DNA from: CANJIV01 sp046330225
GTDB lineage: Bacteria; Actinomycetota; Thermoleophilia; Solirubrobacterales; Solirubrobacteraceae
Direction: 5' to 3'
Length of the DNA stretch: 64,000 nucleotides
Assembly: GCA_046330225.1 (NCBI GenBank)
Contig: JAXLTD010000005.1
Location: forward strand, 1 to 64,000
Positions 36,761 through 46,266 of this stretch are shown piece by piece. The notes beneath the pieces are model-generated. The model was not told the DNA's origin. It did no database searches and saw nothing but the letters and a program-made list of their open reading frames with translations. Position numbers and translations under genes: made by a program. Within the stretch, counting starts at the first letter, position 1. Each line of letters begins with the position of its first letter.

Positions 36761-38758
36761 ATGCCACGGATGGGTGCGCTGGTCGCGACGGTCGCCGGGT
36801 TCGCGCTTGCGCTCGTGGCGCCCGCGCAGGCGACGGTGTTCGTCGTGACGAAGCAGGCGGACTCGCCGACTGCCGAGCTGCCGGGCTTCTGCTCCGTTCA
36901 GTGCACGCTGCGCGAGGCCGTGACCGATGCGCAGGCCGACCCCAGCGGTCCCCACACGATCAAGGTTCCCGCTGGGACCTACGTGCTGGCCAACGACGCG
37001 CTGCAGACGATCACCCGCGACATCACGATCGAAGGGACGGCCGGCGCGGCGGCGACGGTCATCACCGGCGCGACGACGACCGCGGCGAGCTCGCCGTCGG
37101 GGAGCGTCATCGCGGTGAACGGCGCCGGCAAGCTGACGCTGCGGGGCGTTTCGCTCGTCGGGAACACGCTCACGGGCACCGCGGCAGTCGGAGGCGGCGC
37201 GGTTGCGGCGGCAGGCCTAGGCACGAACGTCGTCGTCGACCGGTCCGTGCTCCGGGGCAACCGCACGGAGGCGGCCTCCAACGTGTCCGGGGCGGGAGCG
37301 ATCGCCGGCCAGGTGGCGAGCGTGACGGTGGTCGACTCGGCGATCGAAGACAACGTCTACGCCGGGACCCAGCCGGCAGCCGTGGGAGCTGGAGCCGGAG
37401 GGATCGCCAACGACAGCGGCGCCACACAGATCACCCGCAGCTCGGTCTCGCGCAACCGCGGCGATCTCGTCAGCTCGCCGAACACCACCGTGGCCGGCGG
37501 GATCAATCAGAACACGGCGGGCTCGCTGGCGATTGCCGACTCCACGGTGAGCGGGAACAGCGTCAGTTCCGGCGGCGCGGATTTTCGCTTCGGCGGCATC
37601 CTCGTGAACGGCTCCCTCGTCTCGCTCGTGACGCTCACGAACGTGACCCTGACGGACAACGTCACGTCCGGGAGCGGGAGCCAGGTGCGCGGCAACCTGG
37701 CGTCGTTCAGCACGCCGACCACGACGGTGCGCAACTCGATCGTGGCGGGCGGCTTCCCCGACAACTGCATCGCGATCCTCTCCGTGATCGCCTCCTCGGG
37801 CGGCAATCTCGACTCCGGGAACTCGTGCGGCTTCACCGGTCCCGGGGATCTGGTCAACACCGATGCGCAGCTCGGGGCCCTGCGCGCCAACGGCGGCCTG
37901 GGGCTGACCCAGGCGCCGCGGTCCGTCAGCCCCGTGTTCGGCCTGGCGCGCGCCGCGTTCTGCTCGGCGAGCGACCAGCGGGGGATCGCCCGCCCGCAGG
38001 GCGGCGCCTGCGACAGCGGGGCGGTCGAGGCGGCCACGGTGCCGGTCAGCACGGCGCTGCCGTCGATCAGCGGCACGCCCGCTGCCGGGAAGGCGCTGAC
38101 CTGCAACCCGGGGACGTTCACGCAGGCGCCGGCGCTCGCCTTCCAGTGGCTCAGCGACGGCGCCGCGATCCCCGGCGCGACCGGCTCGACCTTCGTCGTG
38201 ACCGCCGCCCAGCTGGGCACCGCGGTCCAGTGCCAGGTCACCGCGGCCAACAGTGCCGGCCAGACCGTCGCGACCTCCGCCGCCGTGGTGTCCGCCGCGC
38301 CGCCGGCCAGCGCCGTGCGCCCGTCGTTCCGCGGCACGCTGCGCACCGGGCAGCGGCTGACCTGCTCGCGGGGGTCGTTCGTCCGGGCGACCTCGTTCGC
38401 GTTTGCGTGGCTGCGCAACGGCAGGCCGATCGCGCGGGCGACCGCCGCGGCCTACCGGCTCACGGCGGGCGACGCCGGCACGGCGATCCAGTGCCGCGTC
38501 ACCGCGTCGGGACCCGGCGGCGCGATCGCCGTCGAGTCCGCGCCCGCGGTGCCGGCCAAGGCCTGCATCGTCCCGGCCGTCGGCGGCCTGACGCTCGCCG
38601 CGGCGAGGCGGGCGCTCGCCGCGGCGAACTGCGCGCTCGGGCGGACGGCGCGCCGGCGCTCGGCCAAGCGGCCGGGCACCGTGCTCGCCAGCACGCCCCC
38701 GAAGGGCCGCAACCTCGCCGCGGGCACGAAGGTCGCGCTGACGCTGGCCCGCGCCTGA
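36761..38758 (+). CDS. Secreted beta-helix protein with CSLREA, Ig-like and PASTA-like domains
   Basis: A 665-aa exported surface protein. The order is: signal peptide; CSLREA-type motif (FCSVQCTLREAV, residues about 46-57); a parallel beta-helix of about 300 residues with repeated short strands; two Ig-like modules of about 90 residues starting PSISGTPAAGKALTC and PSFRGTLRTGQRLTC; and a C-terminal PASTA-like module (LTLAAARRALAAANCALG). The layout suggests a wall-associated adhesin or matrix protein. ATG 36761 is preferred over GTG 36752. Confidence 0.82.
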   Translation: MPRMGALVATVAGFALALVAPAQATVFVVTKQADSPTAELPGFCSVQCTLREAVTDAQADPSGPHTIKVPAGTYVLANDALQTITRDITIEGTAGAAATVITGATTTAASSPSGSVIAVNGAGKLTLRGVSLVGNTLTGTAAVGGGAVAAAGLGTNVVVDRSVLRGNRTEAASNVSGAGAIAGQVASVTVVDSAIEDNVYAGTQPAAVGAGAGGIANDSGATQITRSSVSRNRGDLVSSPNTTVAGGINQNTAGSLAIADSTVSGNSVSSGGADFRFGGILVNGSLVSLVTLTNVTLTDNVTSGSGSQVRGNLASFSTPTTTVRNSIVAGGFPDNCIAILSVIASSGGNLDSGNSCGFTGPGDLVNTDAQLGALRANGGLGLTQAPRSVSPVFGLARAAFCSASDQRGIARPQGGACDSGAVEAATVPVSTALPSISGTPAAGKALTCNPGTFTQAPALAFQWLSDGAAIPGATGSTFVVTAAQLGTAVQCQVTAANSAGQTVATSAAVVSAAPPASAVRPSFRGTLRTGQRLTCSRGSFVRATSFAFAWLRNGRPIARATAAAYRLTAGDAGTAIQCRVTASGPGGAIAVESAPAVPAKACIVPAVGGLTLAAARRALAAANCALGRTARRRSAKRPGTVLASTPPKGRNLAAGTKVALTLARA

Positions 38759-38801
38759 CCCCGTTCGCGGCGGCGGCCGCCCGGGCCTGCGGCTTCGCCC
38801 C

Positions 38802-39209
38802 CTACGCTCCCGGCGCCAGCAGCAGCCCGACCACGAGCGGCGAGAGGAAGTAGGCGAGCAGCACGTAGGGCCACATGTACCCGCGCTCAACGTGCCAGCC
38901 CTCCAGGATCTCGGCCACTGGGCGCCGGATGATGAAGCTGCCGACCCACTCGAAGGCCAGCACGAGCAGGAGCCAGAACGTGCCAGCCTGGAGGTAGTCG
39001 GGCACCGAGTCGGCGTGACCGAGCTTCACCAGGGCGTAGGCGAATCCGAAGATGTAGACGATGCGGGTCGTCATGCCGATCTGGTGCGCCCGCAGCTCGC
39101 CGACCCGCGGCGCGTACACCCGGTTCATGAGGACGAAGTAGTTGAAGCCCGACAGCGCGATCTCGAAGAACCACACCCGGAACGTGATCATCAGCAGGTA
39201 GGTGTTCAC
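38802..39209 (-). CDS. Four-helix membrane protein of unknown function
   Basis: A 135-aa protein with four hydrophobic helices (YLLMITFRVWFFEIAL, IVYIFGFAYALVKLG, FWLLLVLAFEWVGSFII, YVLLAYFLSPLVVGLLLAPG). A basic loop reads APRVGELRAHQIGM. I do not recognise the family. GTG 39209 is chosen because the extension to 39281 is Ala/Pro-rich and unlike the body. It is the last gene before the GC shift. Confidence 0.62.
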   Translation of the reverse strand: MNTYLLMITFRVWFFEIALSGFNYFVLMNRVYAPRVGELRAHQIGMTTRIVYIFGFAYALVKLGHADSVPDYLQAGTFWLLLVLAFEWVGSFIIRRPVAEILEGWHVERGYMWPYVLLAYFLSPLVVGLLLAPGA

Positions 39210-39294
39210 GGCGCCGCGCCCAGTCTGGACCGCCGGCGCCGGGGCATCGACAGCCCATAGCCGCGCGCCTGCCGCGGACAACTACCGGAACCCG

Positions 39295-39326
39295 GGGCCG
39301 CCGCCGTCTGGGACGGCGGCCCTTTT
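39295..39326 (+). terminator. Rho-independent terminator
   Basis: Stem GCCGCCGTC / GACGGCGGC around a 3-base loop, followed by CCTTTT. A strong GC hairpin with a T run in the rightward direction. No rightward gene ends close by. It marks the edge between the GC-rich chromosome-like part and the accessory region. Confidence 0.75.
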
Positions 39327-39668
39327 CACGCTTCTCGCCGGGACCTTGGCGGTCCCGCGGCGTCCTGCTTGCTTGCCTACCTGTAGATGTTCATGTCGTT
39401 GTCCCGGCCTGTTCACGCGCTGTCCGCGCACGGCACCGTGCCACGAGAACAGAGTGTCGGGCACGGCTGACGAACTCGTCAAGCGACGCCGACCGAGGAT
39501 GCGCAGATCGGGCGACGCGCGCTGAGGCGCTTGTTGGGCGCGTCGCTAACGCTGGACGAGCGGGCTACCGGAATACCACGATCTGGGAGCGCCCAGGGGG
39601 CTGGAGCGTCTAGTGGCGAATCTCGGTTGGCACGATTGGTGTTGACTCCGTGGTCTATGGAGGACGAT
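39327..39668. other. Island-edge spacer without a gene
   Basis: 342 bp in which base composition falls from chromosome-like to visibly AT-richer. There is a short dyad, GCACGG-CA-CCGTGC, near 39429. I see no tRNA, integrase or convincing attachment site. If the region to the right is a transposon, its left end should be near here. I could not find an end matching the right one. Confidence 0.4.
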
Positions 39669-41435
39669 GTGAGTGAAAGCAGCTTCGCCAAGTCCGTTGA
39701 CGACGAGATCTTGGACTGGATTCGCGACGCCGCCGCGGTTGCCGATTCCTGGAGCTCGATAGGGGACGCACTTCGCACACACGACCCACAGGGCGAAGAC
39801 CCCCGCTTGAGGCCGTTCGTGTTCGCCTTCGCCTACACCCTGCATGAGCGTTTCAGTTCGAGTCGGGAGCGGGCGGGCGGGCCGTACGGGGCAATGATCG
39901 CCGGCGACGGCTGGCGTTTCCCGCCCTCCATTGAGGAGATCGACGACGAGGATGTCGAGGCGTGGCGCTCGGCCCTAGCGGCCATTGAGCAAGCGGTGGT
40001 CCGAGCGCGGTTGGGTGACCTCCTATGGGTGAGGAAGTCGCGGCCTGACCCGCACCTCGCAGCCAGAGTTGCGTGCGACGCCCTGCTCGATGTTGCCGAG
40101 AACCCGGCTTGGCGCGCCATGGACCGCGTCCACGGTCTCTCCCGCGCGCTCGAGCTGGCTCGCGAGACGCGCGACGCCGGGCGAATAGACACCGTGATTG
40201 GACGCATGCTCGGATTCGCAGAGCGAGACCTAGATTCGGCGGGGGCGGGACCCGGGCTGCCGCTCGGAACGCTACGACCGCTGGTGGAGCTGTCGGCCAC
40301 GGATCGTCCTGAAGGTCTCGACATGCTGCTCGAGCGTGTGGCCGTCAAGTACGGCTCCGACCCATTCATCTTCGGCTCTGTGGTCGAGATGCGAAGCCGA
40401 TTGGCCGACCACGAAGGACGCCAAGTGTTGGCAAGGCAACTAGTCCAGCGTTGGCGAGAGGAGTCGACCAAGGGGGACGGCATGCTCCGCGTCCACCGAC
40501 TTGAGCAGGCTCTTGAGGTTGCGCGCAACCAAGGCCTTCGCGGGGAGGCCGACGAACTGCGCCGAGAGCTCAGCCTCATCGGCCCCGAGGAGCTGCGACT
40601 CGAGCGCATTAGCGCGGAAGTGAAGATCCCGGAAACTGAAATTGAGCGCTTTCTGGACCGGTTCGGAGCGGCTGCGACCTGGCAGGAGGCGCTGCGGTTG
40701 CTCGGGGCGCAGGGTCCTCCCGGGGGCCAGCCGGAGGAGCTGGCCGATCGCGTTGGCGCGCTGATGAACGAGCACCCAGTCCAATTCCTGTTCACGAAGG
40801 CGATTGTTGGCCCCGACAACGCCAGCACCGTGTTCCGCGCGGCTACCCTAGAGGATCACCGTCGGCTTGCCCTCTCGGAGTGGCGCGCACAAGAGGCGCA
40901 GATGTGGGGCGTCTTCTGCGCAGAGGCCTTGGTGCGGATCGGCCAGCGCCCCGACCGGCCCGACCGAAGTGCCCTCACACAGTTCTTGGTGGGGGACCTG
41001 ATTGAAGTGGAAGTAGCCGAGCGGCTTGCCCGGGGCATCGAGCTCTTCTGGGACGAGGAGTACGACGAGAGCGCGCATGTAGTCGTACCGCGACTAGAAC
41101 GCACAGTTCGCGAGCTCGCGCGCCAGGTTGGCGTCCCCGTGGTCCGCGAGCCCCGCCCCGACCGGGAGTTCGGCGGCGTCGAGGCGCTCGGCGGCGTGCT
41201 GCGCGATCTCGAGGGGGCGTTCGCCAATCCAGGCTGGCACGCATACTTCCTCAACCTCCTGGCCGACCCGCTCGGACTCAACCTGCGAAACAGCATCGCT
41301 CACGGCCTTCATGGAACCGTGGGACCTGTCGACGCCTCGCTCTTGGTTCAAACCGCGATCGTTTTGGCGGGCATGTCCTTGAGACCCGTCGAGAATCCAC
41401 CCGAGCCGCCTGCCGGAGCCGGGCCGAGCAGCTAG
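39669..41435 (+). CDS. DUF4209-type protein with RNxxAHG (HEPN-like) motif
   Basis: A 588-aa soluble helical protein. Near residue 540 it has NLRNSIAHGLHG, which fits the conserved RNxxxHG motif of DUF4209 and the R-N-x3-H pattern of HEPN RNases. The N-terminal 250 residues are helical repeats. GTG 39669 is chosen over ATG 39657 because GGAGG lies five bases before it. It is lower in GC than genes to the left. RNA cleavage in phage defence is a hypothesis from motif and neighbourhood. Confidence 0.72.
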   Translation: MSESSFAKSVDDEILDWIRDAAAVADSWSSIGDALRTHDPQGEDPRLRPFVFAFAYTLHERFSSSRERAGGPYGAMIAGDGWRFPPSIEEIDDEDVEAWRSALAAIEQAVVRARLGDLLWVRKSRPDPHLAARVACDALLDVAENPAWRAMDRVHGLSRALELARETRDAGRIDTVIGRMLGFAERDLDSAGAGPGLPLGTLRPLVELSATDRPEGLDMLLERVAVKYGSDPFIFGSVVEMRSRLADHEGRQVLARQLVQRWREESTKGDGMLRVHRLEQALEVARNQGLRGEADELRRELSLIGPEELRLERISAEVKIPETEIERFLDRFGAAATWQEALRLLGAQGPPGGQPEELADRVGALMNEHPVQFLFTKAIVGPDNASTVFRAATLEDHRRLALSEWRAQEAQMWGVFCAEALVRIGQRPDRPDRSALTQFLVGDLIEVEVAERLARGIELFWDEEYDESAHVVVPRLERTVRELARQVGVPVVREPRPDREFGGVEALGGVLRDLEGAFANPGWHAYFLNLLADPLGLNLRNSIAHGLHGTVGPVDASLLVQTAIVLAGMSLRPVENPPEPPAGAGPSS

Positions 41436-41537
41436 CTCGAGGTCCATTGTGCGCCTGTCGCGCTCGCCCACCAATCCTCCACCACCGGCCCGACGGGCTG
41501 CTGGCTGCAGCAGCCAGGCGGGAGATAGGCGCTGCGT

Positions 41538-43283
41538 GTGAGGGTCGTCGCGATCGACTGGTCGGGGCGCGCGAAAGGCGAGTCCGAGTACATCTGGGCT
41601 GCGAGCGTCCAGGACGGGCAGCTCCAGGACGAGTTGCGCAACGGGCGCTCGAGAGCTGAGGTCACCGAGTGGCTCGCGGCACTTCCGGCTGCCGGGCCGG
41701 TCGTAGTCGGGCTGGACTTCGCGTTCTCGTTTCCACGCTGGTGGTGTGAGGAGTCAGGCTGGGAGACGGTCGAAGATGTCTGGCAGGCCGCCGAGGCGCT
41801 GGGCGAGAAGGAGTGGCTGGCCAACCCGACGAAGCCGTTTTGGGGGCGAGCGGGCTTGCGCCGCGAGCTCGATGCGCAACAGCGACTGCGCCGCACCGAA
41901 GGCGAGGTGGCCGGACCGGCGAAGTCGGTGTTTCAGATTGGCGGCGCTGGTGCGGTTGGCACGGGGTCGATCCGAGGGATGCCTGAGCTCACCATGCTCT
42001 TGAATGCCGGCTACACAGTCTGGCCGTTTCACAGCGCAAGCAAGGCCACTGTCGTTGAGATCTACCCGCGTGCATTCATCGGCGGAGGAGTGAACAAGAG
42101 CAGCTGGTCCTCGCGTCACGCATACCTGACGCAGGAGTTCCCCGAGCAGCCTGCGGCGCTCCTTGAGCGCGCCGCCGGCACCGAGGATGCCTTTGACGCC
42201 GCCGTCTCGGCGCTGGTCATGAGCAGATACACGAAGGCCATTGGGCAGCTCCGCGCATCGACCGATGCGCGCTATCGCATCGAGGGGCGGATCTGGACGC
42301 CCGGAGTCGCCGCGCAGGGACCGAGCGCCGATTGGTTTGAGCCATCTGACAAGGGGCGGATCCTTGTCATCGGCCGCCCGCGCGCGCGGAAGGAAATCCG
42401 GACAGTTGATGACTGGCGAAGATACGCGCCCCCACTTGGTGGCGATAAGGCATGGCGGGATGGTTACAGCGCCAAGGAGTCTGCCAAGGCGTGGCTCGGC
42501 TCCGGCGAGCCACGCGTACCGGCGGCACTCGCGGCCCTGCTCGACACCGATCAGCGGGTCCGCGGAGCGTCAATCGCCACGGTGCTCCCCGAGCACGACA
42601 CTCGGCTTGGCGACGGCGGCAGAGGCCCCCGTCGCCATGACCTCCTGATCCTTGGCCGCACCGCCGCCGGAGGGAGGATCGTCATCGGTGTCGAGACCAA
42701 GACCGACGAGCCGTTCGACTCCCCGCTCTACGAGGCGTTTACGGACGGCCTCCAGAAGTGGAAGGAGAAGCCAGCGTCAACCAAGCTCGCACGCGTCCAG
42801 TGCCTCAGCCGGGCTCTATTCGGCGCACCACTCGTGCGACTGCACGGAAAGGCTCTCAAGCCCAACAGGGCGCTGATGGACGTCCCGTACCAGCTCGTGG
42901 CCGGGGCCGCTGGAACTCTGATCGAAGCGAGCAAGGCGAGCGCCGACGTTGCCTGCTTCATTGCGCTCGAGCTCGGCGCATCTGCTGGCGGCGGGCCCTG
43001 CGTGTCGGACAACGCCGACGGCTTCAGGAGGTTCGCCGCGGCGTTTGGCGAGGCTTCCGTACCCGGGTCTGGCCGGCTCGTCCAGGTCATCGCACCAGGG
43101 GTCAAGAACTCGGCTCCGGGAGGGGCGCTGCTGATCGGAATCACCGCGATGGAGGTGAAACTCAACAGGCCGCCCCGTTCGGGCCCCTCTGAGCGCAGCC
43201 AGCGGAGGAAGCTTGAGCGCTTCTTCTCCTGTCTAGATGACCCGGCCCTGCGGGCTCCGCCGCTCGCGTCCCTGATGCGTTGA
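41538..43283 (+). CDS. Fusion of DUF429 RNase-H-like nuclease and PD-(D/E)XK-like domain
   Basis: A 581-aa protein in two parts. Residues 1-240 look like DUF429 (predicted RNase-H-fold nuclease): RVVAIDWSGRAKGES, VVVGLDFAFSFP, VVEIYPRAF and TEDAFDAAVSAL with the last acidic residues. Residues about 340-560 have RRHDLLILGRT followed by IVIGVETKTDEPFD (near 384). This reads as the D...ExK core of a restriction-type nuclease, DUF6946-like. GTG start. About 100 bp after the DUF4209 gene. Confidence 0.7.
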   Translation: MRVVAIDWSGRAKGESEYIWAASVQDGQLQDELRNGRSRAEVTEWLAALPAAGPVVVGLDFAFSFPRWWCEESGWETVEDVWQAAEALGEKEWLANPTKPFWGRAGLRRELDAQQRLRRTEGEVAGPAKSVFQIGGAGAVGTGSIRGMPELTMLLNAGYTVWPFHSASKATVVEIYPRAFIGGGVNKSSWSSRHAYLTQEFPEQPAALLERAAGTEDAFDAAVSALVMSRYTKAIGQLRASTDARYRIEGRIWTPGVAAQGPSADWFEPSDKGRILVIGRPRARKEIRTVDDWRRYAPPLGGDKAWRDGYSAKESAKAWLGSGEPRVPAALAALLDTDQRVRGASIATVLPEHDTRLGDGGRGPRRHDLLILGRTAAGGRIVIGVETKTDEPFDSPLYEAFTDGLQKWKEKPASTKLARVQCLSRALFGAPLVRLHGKALKPNRALMDVPYQLVAGAAGTLIEASKASADVACFIALELGASAGGGPCVSDNADGFRRFAAAFGEASVPGSGRLVQVIAPGVKNSAPGGALLIGITAMEVKLNRPPRSGPSERSQRRKLERFFSCLDDPALRAPPLASLMR

Positions 43284-43321
43284 GAGATGAAGCGCGCCTC
43301 GTCAGAGATCTCCCCGCGCGC

Positions 43322-45586
43322 TCAGGACCAGCGGTCCTTCTGGTAGTCGAGAAGTTCCTTGGAGGTGAACTGGCGGGTCGAGTTGCCTACCCGCACGTAG
43401 AAGTCTGCGCCGTGCCCGCCGGGCGGGTTGACGAACACCGGCGAGACAGCCGGGCTGACCCGCACACAGCAGACCCGCTGGCCGTCAAGCGGGGGGAATG
43501 AGACGTCGACGGCGGACGCGGCCGGCTTGCCGATGGCCGTTTCGAGCAGGTCAGTGAGCCAGAGCTGGTAGCGGTCTGTGTCGGGCTTCTTCATCAGGGC
43601 CAGGTCGTCGTCCAGGCCGATCGGCTCACCTTCGTCGGTGACGCCGATGAGGAGGGTCCCGCCCTTGGCGTTGGCGAATCCCGCGATGGTCTTGAGGATC
43701 ACGAGCTCGAGCTTTGGGTCGCGGTCCTTGGTGTGCATGTTGAAGCGCGCGGTGCTCTTGAACTCGACAGTGGCGCTCTCGCCGCTGTCGACTAGTTCGG
43801 CAACGTCGATGGCTGAGGAGTCTTCCCTGTCGCCGTGCTTGAGCCGGTCGAAGCCGGCCCGGACTACCTTGGCGAGCAGGCGGCGGCGCTGCCGGAGGAA
43901 CTCGCCATAGTCCATATCGGCCCAGCCGGGAGGAAGGGCGTGCCAGAACGCCATGCGTTCGAGATCGCCCGGGGAGAGTTCCTTGGAGTAGGCGGGCCAG
44001 TAGTCAGCAGGGTCGTCGCCGGATATCGCGATGTTCTTCGGCCATTCCACCAGCGCGAAGTTGGCGATCTGGTTGACGTCCTTGAGGGACTCGATGCCCA
44101 GGCCTTTGAGGTGAGCGCGGGGGAACAGGTGGTGGCGCTCGACAGCCGACTTCTTGGCCTTGAGCGCAGGGTCGAAGAGCTCGTGCACCCGCATCGATGA
44201 AAGGAGCACGCGAGCGTCCAGGAGGTTCAGGGCCGCGTAGTAGCCGTAAAGGGTCGGGCTGCGGGCCGCGGAGGTGGCGAGTGAGTTCGGCAGCGCGATC
44301 TGCCAGAAGTCCGGCGTGAGCGTGTCGTCGACGACTTGGTCGAGCGCGTCAGTGAACTCCTCGGCTGTTGAGAGCCCGCGAAGGCGTGCGAGGTCGCTCT
44401 CGATCTGCGATTCGGGCGAGCTGGAGTACCTTCCGGTGAGCGCCGCCATGAAGAACCAGCGCGCCATCACTTCCCGGAGCTGCTCGGACGGGACGCTGAA
44501 GTCCTTCTTCCCGATGAGGTACAGGACGTATGCGTAGAGCAGTGCGTTCTCAGCGCTGATCATGCCTGAGCTGCGAAAGCCCGCCCGAACCAGCACCTTC
44601 AGGAACTCGTGCCAGTTCGTCACATCGAGCGTGAAGGCCTGAGCCTGCTGCAGCTTGGCGAACTGGAGATCCCGCTGCTCGTCGGAGGTCTGATCGGTTT
44701 CGAGGTCGCGGCCGCGCAGCAGCGAGTACACCGCGCGAAGCTGTCCGCGGCGGAATCCGACTCCGATCGCGACGCGCAGCATCTGGTCGGGGTCCGGCTG
44801 GATGAAGTGGTTGAAGGGACTTGGGCCTGACGTCGACGGCTGGCGTGCGGAGCGGCTGAAGTTCTCGAGATCCTTTCGGCCTTCGTCCCACCACACCGAC
44901 ATCAGCGTGAGGATGAAGTCGGCCTGGTTGAGGGTCACTCCCTTTGAGTTGATCCTGACGAAGACCTCTGCGACCTTCTCCTCGTCGATCGAGCTCGACA
45001 GCTCGAGCGCCGTGAATGGATAGTTCTGAAGGTCGTAGAGCCGGTCCATCGCCTCAGTGAGATGGTCCTCTTCGTCGTCTGAGAGCTGGCGGCTGGCCGA
45101 CAGGCGCTTGAGGAACTGCTTGACGAACCGGTTGCGGCTGAGCGGCCCAACCCAGAGCTGACTGATGTCCGCGATGAACTCGGGATCGCGCTCGACCGCG
45201 GGGTCCGACACCGAGAAGTGCTGATCACGGGGGCGGAAGGCGATCTTGATCCGCTCGGATCGGTAGTTGTGGTCGACGACCGGCAGACCCTTGAGGACCG
45301 CGTAGAGCGACGTGAGCCGCTGCTGTCCGTCAACGATCAGAAGTCGCGGAACCGCCTGCTTCGCGTCGGTCCCGATCTGGCGGGCGCCATTCGCGCCGAG
45401 GTTGCCCCAGAACAGCAGGTAGCCGACCGGAAAGCCGCTGTACATCGAGTCAAAGAGATCGCGAACCTTGGCCTTCGACCACACGAACGGACGCTGGATG
45501 TCGGGCAGTCCGATCTCGCCGACCTCGATGTCCTCGATCAGCTTGGATAGGGAGTAGCTGACCTCCTTGAAGAGCGTCGCCTTCAT
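43322..45586 (-). CDS. GmrSD-type DUF262/HNH protein fused to a schlafen AlbA domain
   Basis: A 754-aa probable defence nuclease. The DUF262 part has PDIQRPFVW (residues 28-36) and the NTP-linked DGQQR (86-90). A middle helical region leads to an HNH-type motif VERHHLFPRAHL near residue 485. From about 600 a schlafen AlbA_2 domain begins (SATVEFKSTARFN, AGFANAKGGTLLIGVTDEGE). GmrSD enzymes cut modified phage DNA; SspE-like relatives sense phosphorothioation. The AlbA fusion is unusual. ATG with GAGGAAG upstream. Confidence 0.82.
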   Translation of the reverse strand: MKATLFKEVSYSLSKLIEDIEVGEIGLPDIQRPFVWSKAKVRDLFDSMYSGFPVGYLLFWGNLGANGARQIGTDAKQAVPRLLIVDGQQRLTSLYAVLKGLPVVDHNYRSERIKIAFRPRDQHFSVSDPAVERDPEFIADISQLWVGPLSRNRFVKQFLKRLSASRQLSDDEEDHLTEAMDRLYDLQNYPFTALELSSSIDEEKVAEVFVRINSKGVTLNQADFILTLMSVWWDEGRKDLENFSRSARQPSTSGPSPFNHFIQPDPDQMLRVAIGVGFRRGQLRAVYSLLRGRDLETDQTSDEQRDLQFAKLQQAQAFTLDVTNWHEFLKVLVRAGFRSSGMISAENALLYAYVLYLIGKKDFSVPSEQLREVMARWFFMAALTGRYSSSPESQIESDLARLRGLSTAEEFTDALDQVVDDTLTPDFWQIALPNSLATSAARSPTLYGYYAALNLLDARVLLSSMRVHELFDPALKAKKSAVERHHLFPRAHLKGLGIESLKDVNQIANFALVEWPKNIAISGDDPADYWPAYSKELSPGDLERMAFWHALPPGWADMDYGEFLRQRRRLLAKVVRAGFDRLKHGDREDSSAIDVAELVDSGESATVEFKSTARFNMHTKDRDPKLELVILKTIAGFANAKGGTLLIGVTDEGEPIGLDDDLALMKKPDTDRYQLWLTDLLETAIGKPAASAVDVSFPPLDGQRVCCVRVSPAVSPVFVNPPGGHGADFYVRVGNSTRQFTSKELLDYQKDRWS

Positions 45587-45768
45587 AGAGCTTCCTCGGC
45601 CCGGAACCTAACCAGCGCACCCTCGTGGCGGGGAGATGGATTCGATGTGAGGTCGATGCGTTGAATCAACGGCTCCCGGGCAAACGCGCGTTTCATACAT
45701 CCAGCCTGTAGCTGGCCACTCTAGCGTCGGAAGGCAAGCCCGCGCAGACGACCGGTGGTGATCGGAAG

Positions 45769-46239
45769 ATGCCTGTGTTGCGGCTCGCCCTGCCGGGCCG
45801 CGGGGCGAGGGTGACGTGCGCCAATAAGGACTATTGGCGCCGGATATCGGGTCTTGCAGGCGCCGGCTCCGCGGTGCAAGACTTCGCCCGTTGGAGCGAC
45901 GGCAGCTTCAAAGTGGTGGGACGAAACGGCAGATACAAGTGGGTGTTCGACGGCGACCGTTTCGCTGCGGATCAAGTGCCGGTCGACGACGAGACCCGGA
46001 TCACGCACGGCGAGCTCGCCGAGGAGCACCTCCAGCGACCGGGCGCGTCGGCTGCCGACATCGACGCAGGGACGTTCTGGCTCGAGGATCAGGTCGCCGC
46101 GTACAAGGTCTACTTCTCGTCCGAGGATCCCAAGCAGCTTGAAGAGGCAATTCGGGAATGGGTCGCGCGGCACCTCGGAGTTCGATTGCGCGACGTCACC
46201 GTCGTGAGGGGCAACGACGACGATTGGAGTCTTGCCTGA
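45769..46239 (+). CDS. Uncharacterised 156-aa protein
   Basis: A small acidic soluble protein with no family I recognise. Mixed alpha/beta: DYWRRISGLAG, GSFKVVGRNGRYKWVFDG, then a helical C-terminus ending RDVTVVRGNDDDW. It is divergent from the GmrSD-AlbA gene by 182 bp and directly borders the IS-truncated regulator. It could be a regulator or an accessory part of that locus; no direct evidence. Confidence 0.5.
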   Translation: MPVLRLALPGRGARVTCANKDYWRRISGLAGAGSAVQDFARWSDGSFKVVGRNGRYKWVFDGDRFAADQVPVDDETRITHGELAEEHLQRPGASAADIDAGTFWLEDQVAAYKVYFSSEDPKQLEEAIREWVARHLGVRLRDVTVVRGNDDDWSLA

Positions 46240-46266
46240 CGGGCGGCATGCACAAGAAGGAGCGCC

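Noticed and set aside
39327..39668. tRNA or integrase at the island's left edge.
   Set aside because: I looked for cloverleaf arms and a CCA-like end, and for an integrase frame, and found neither.
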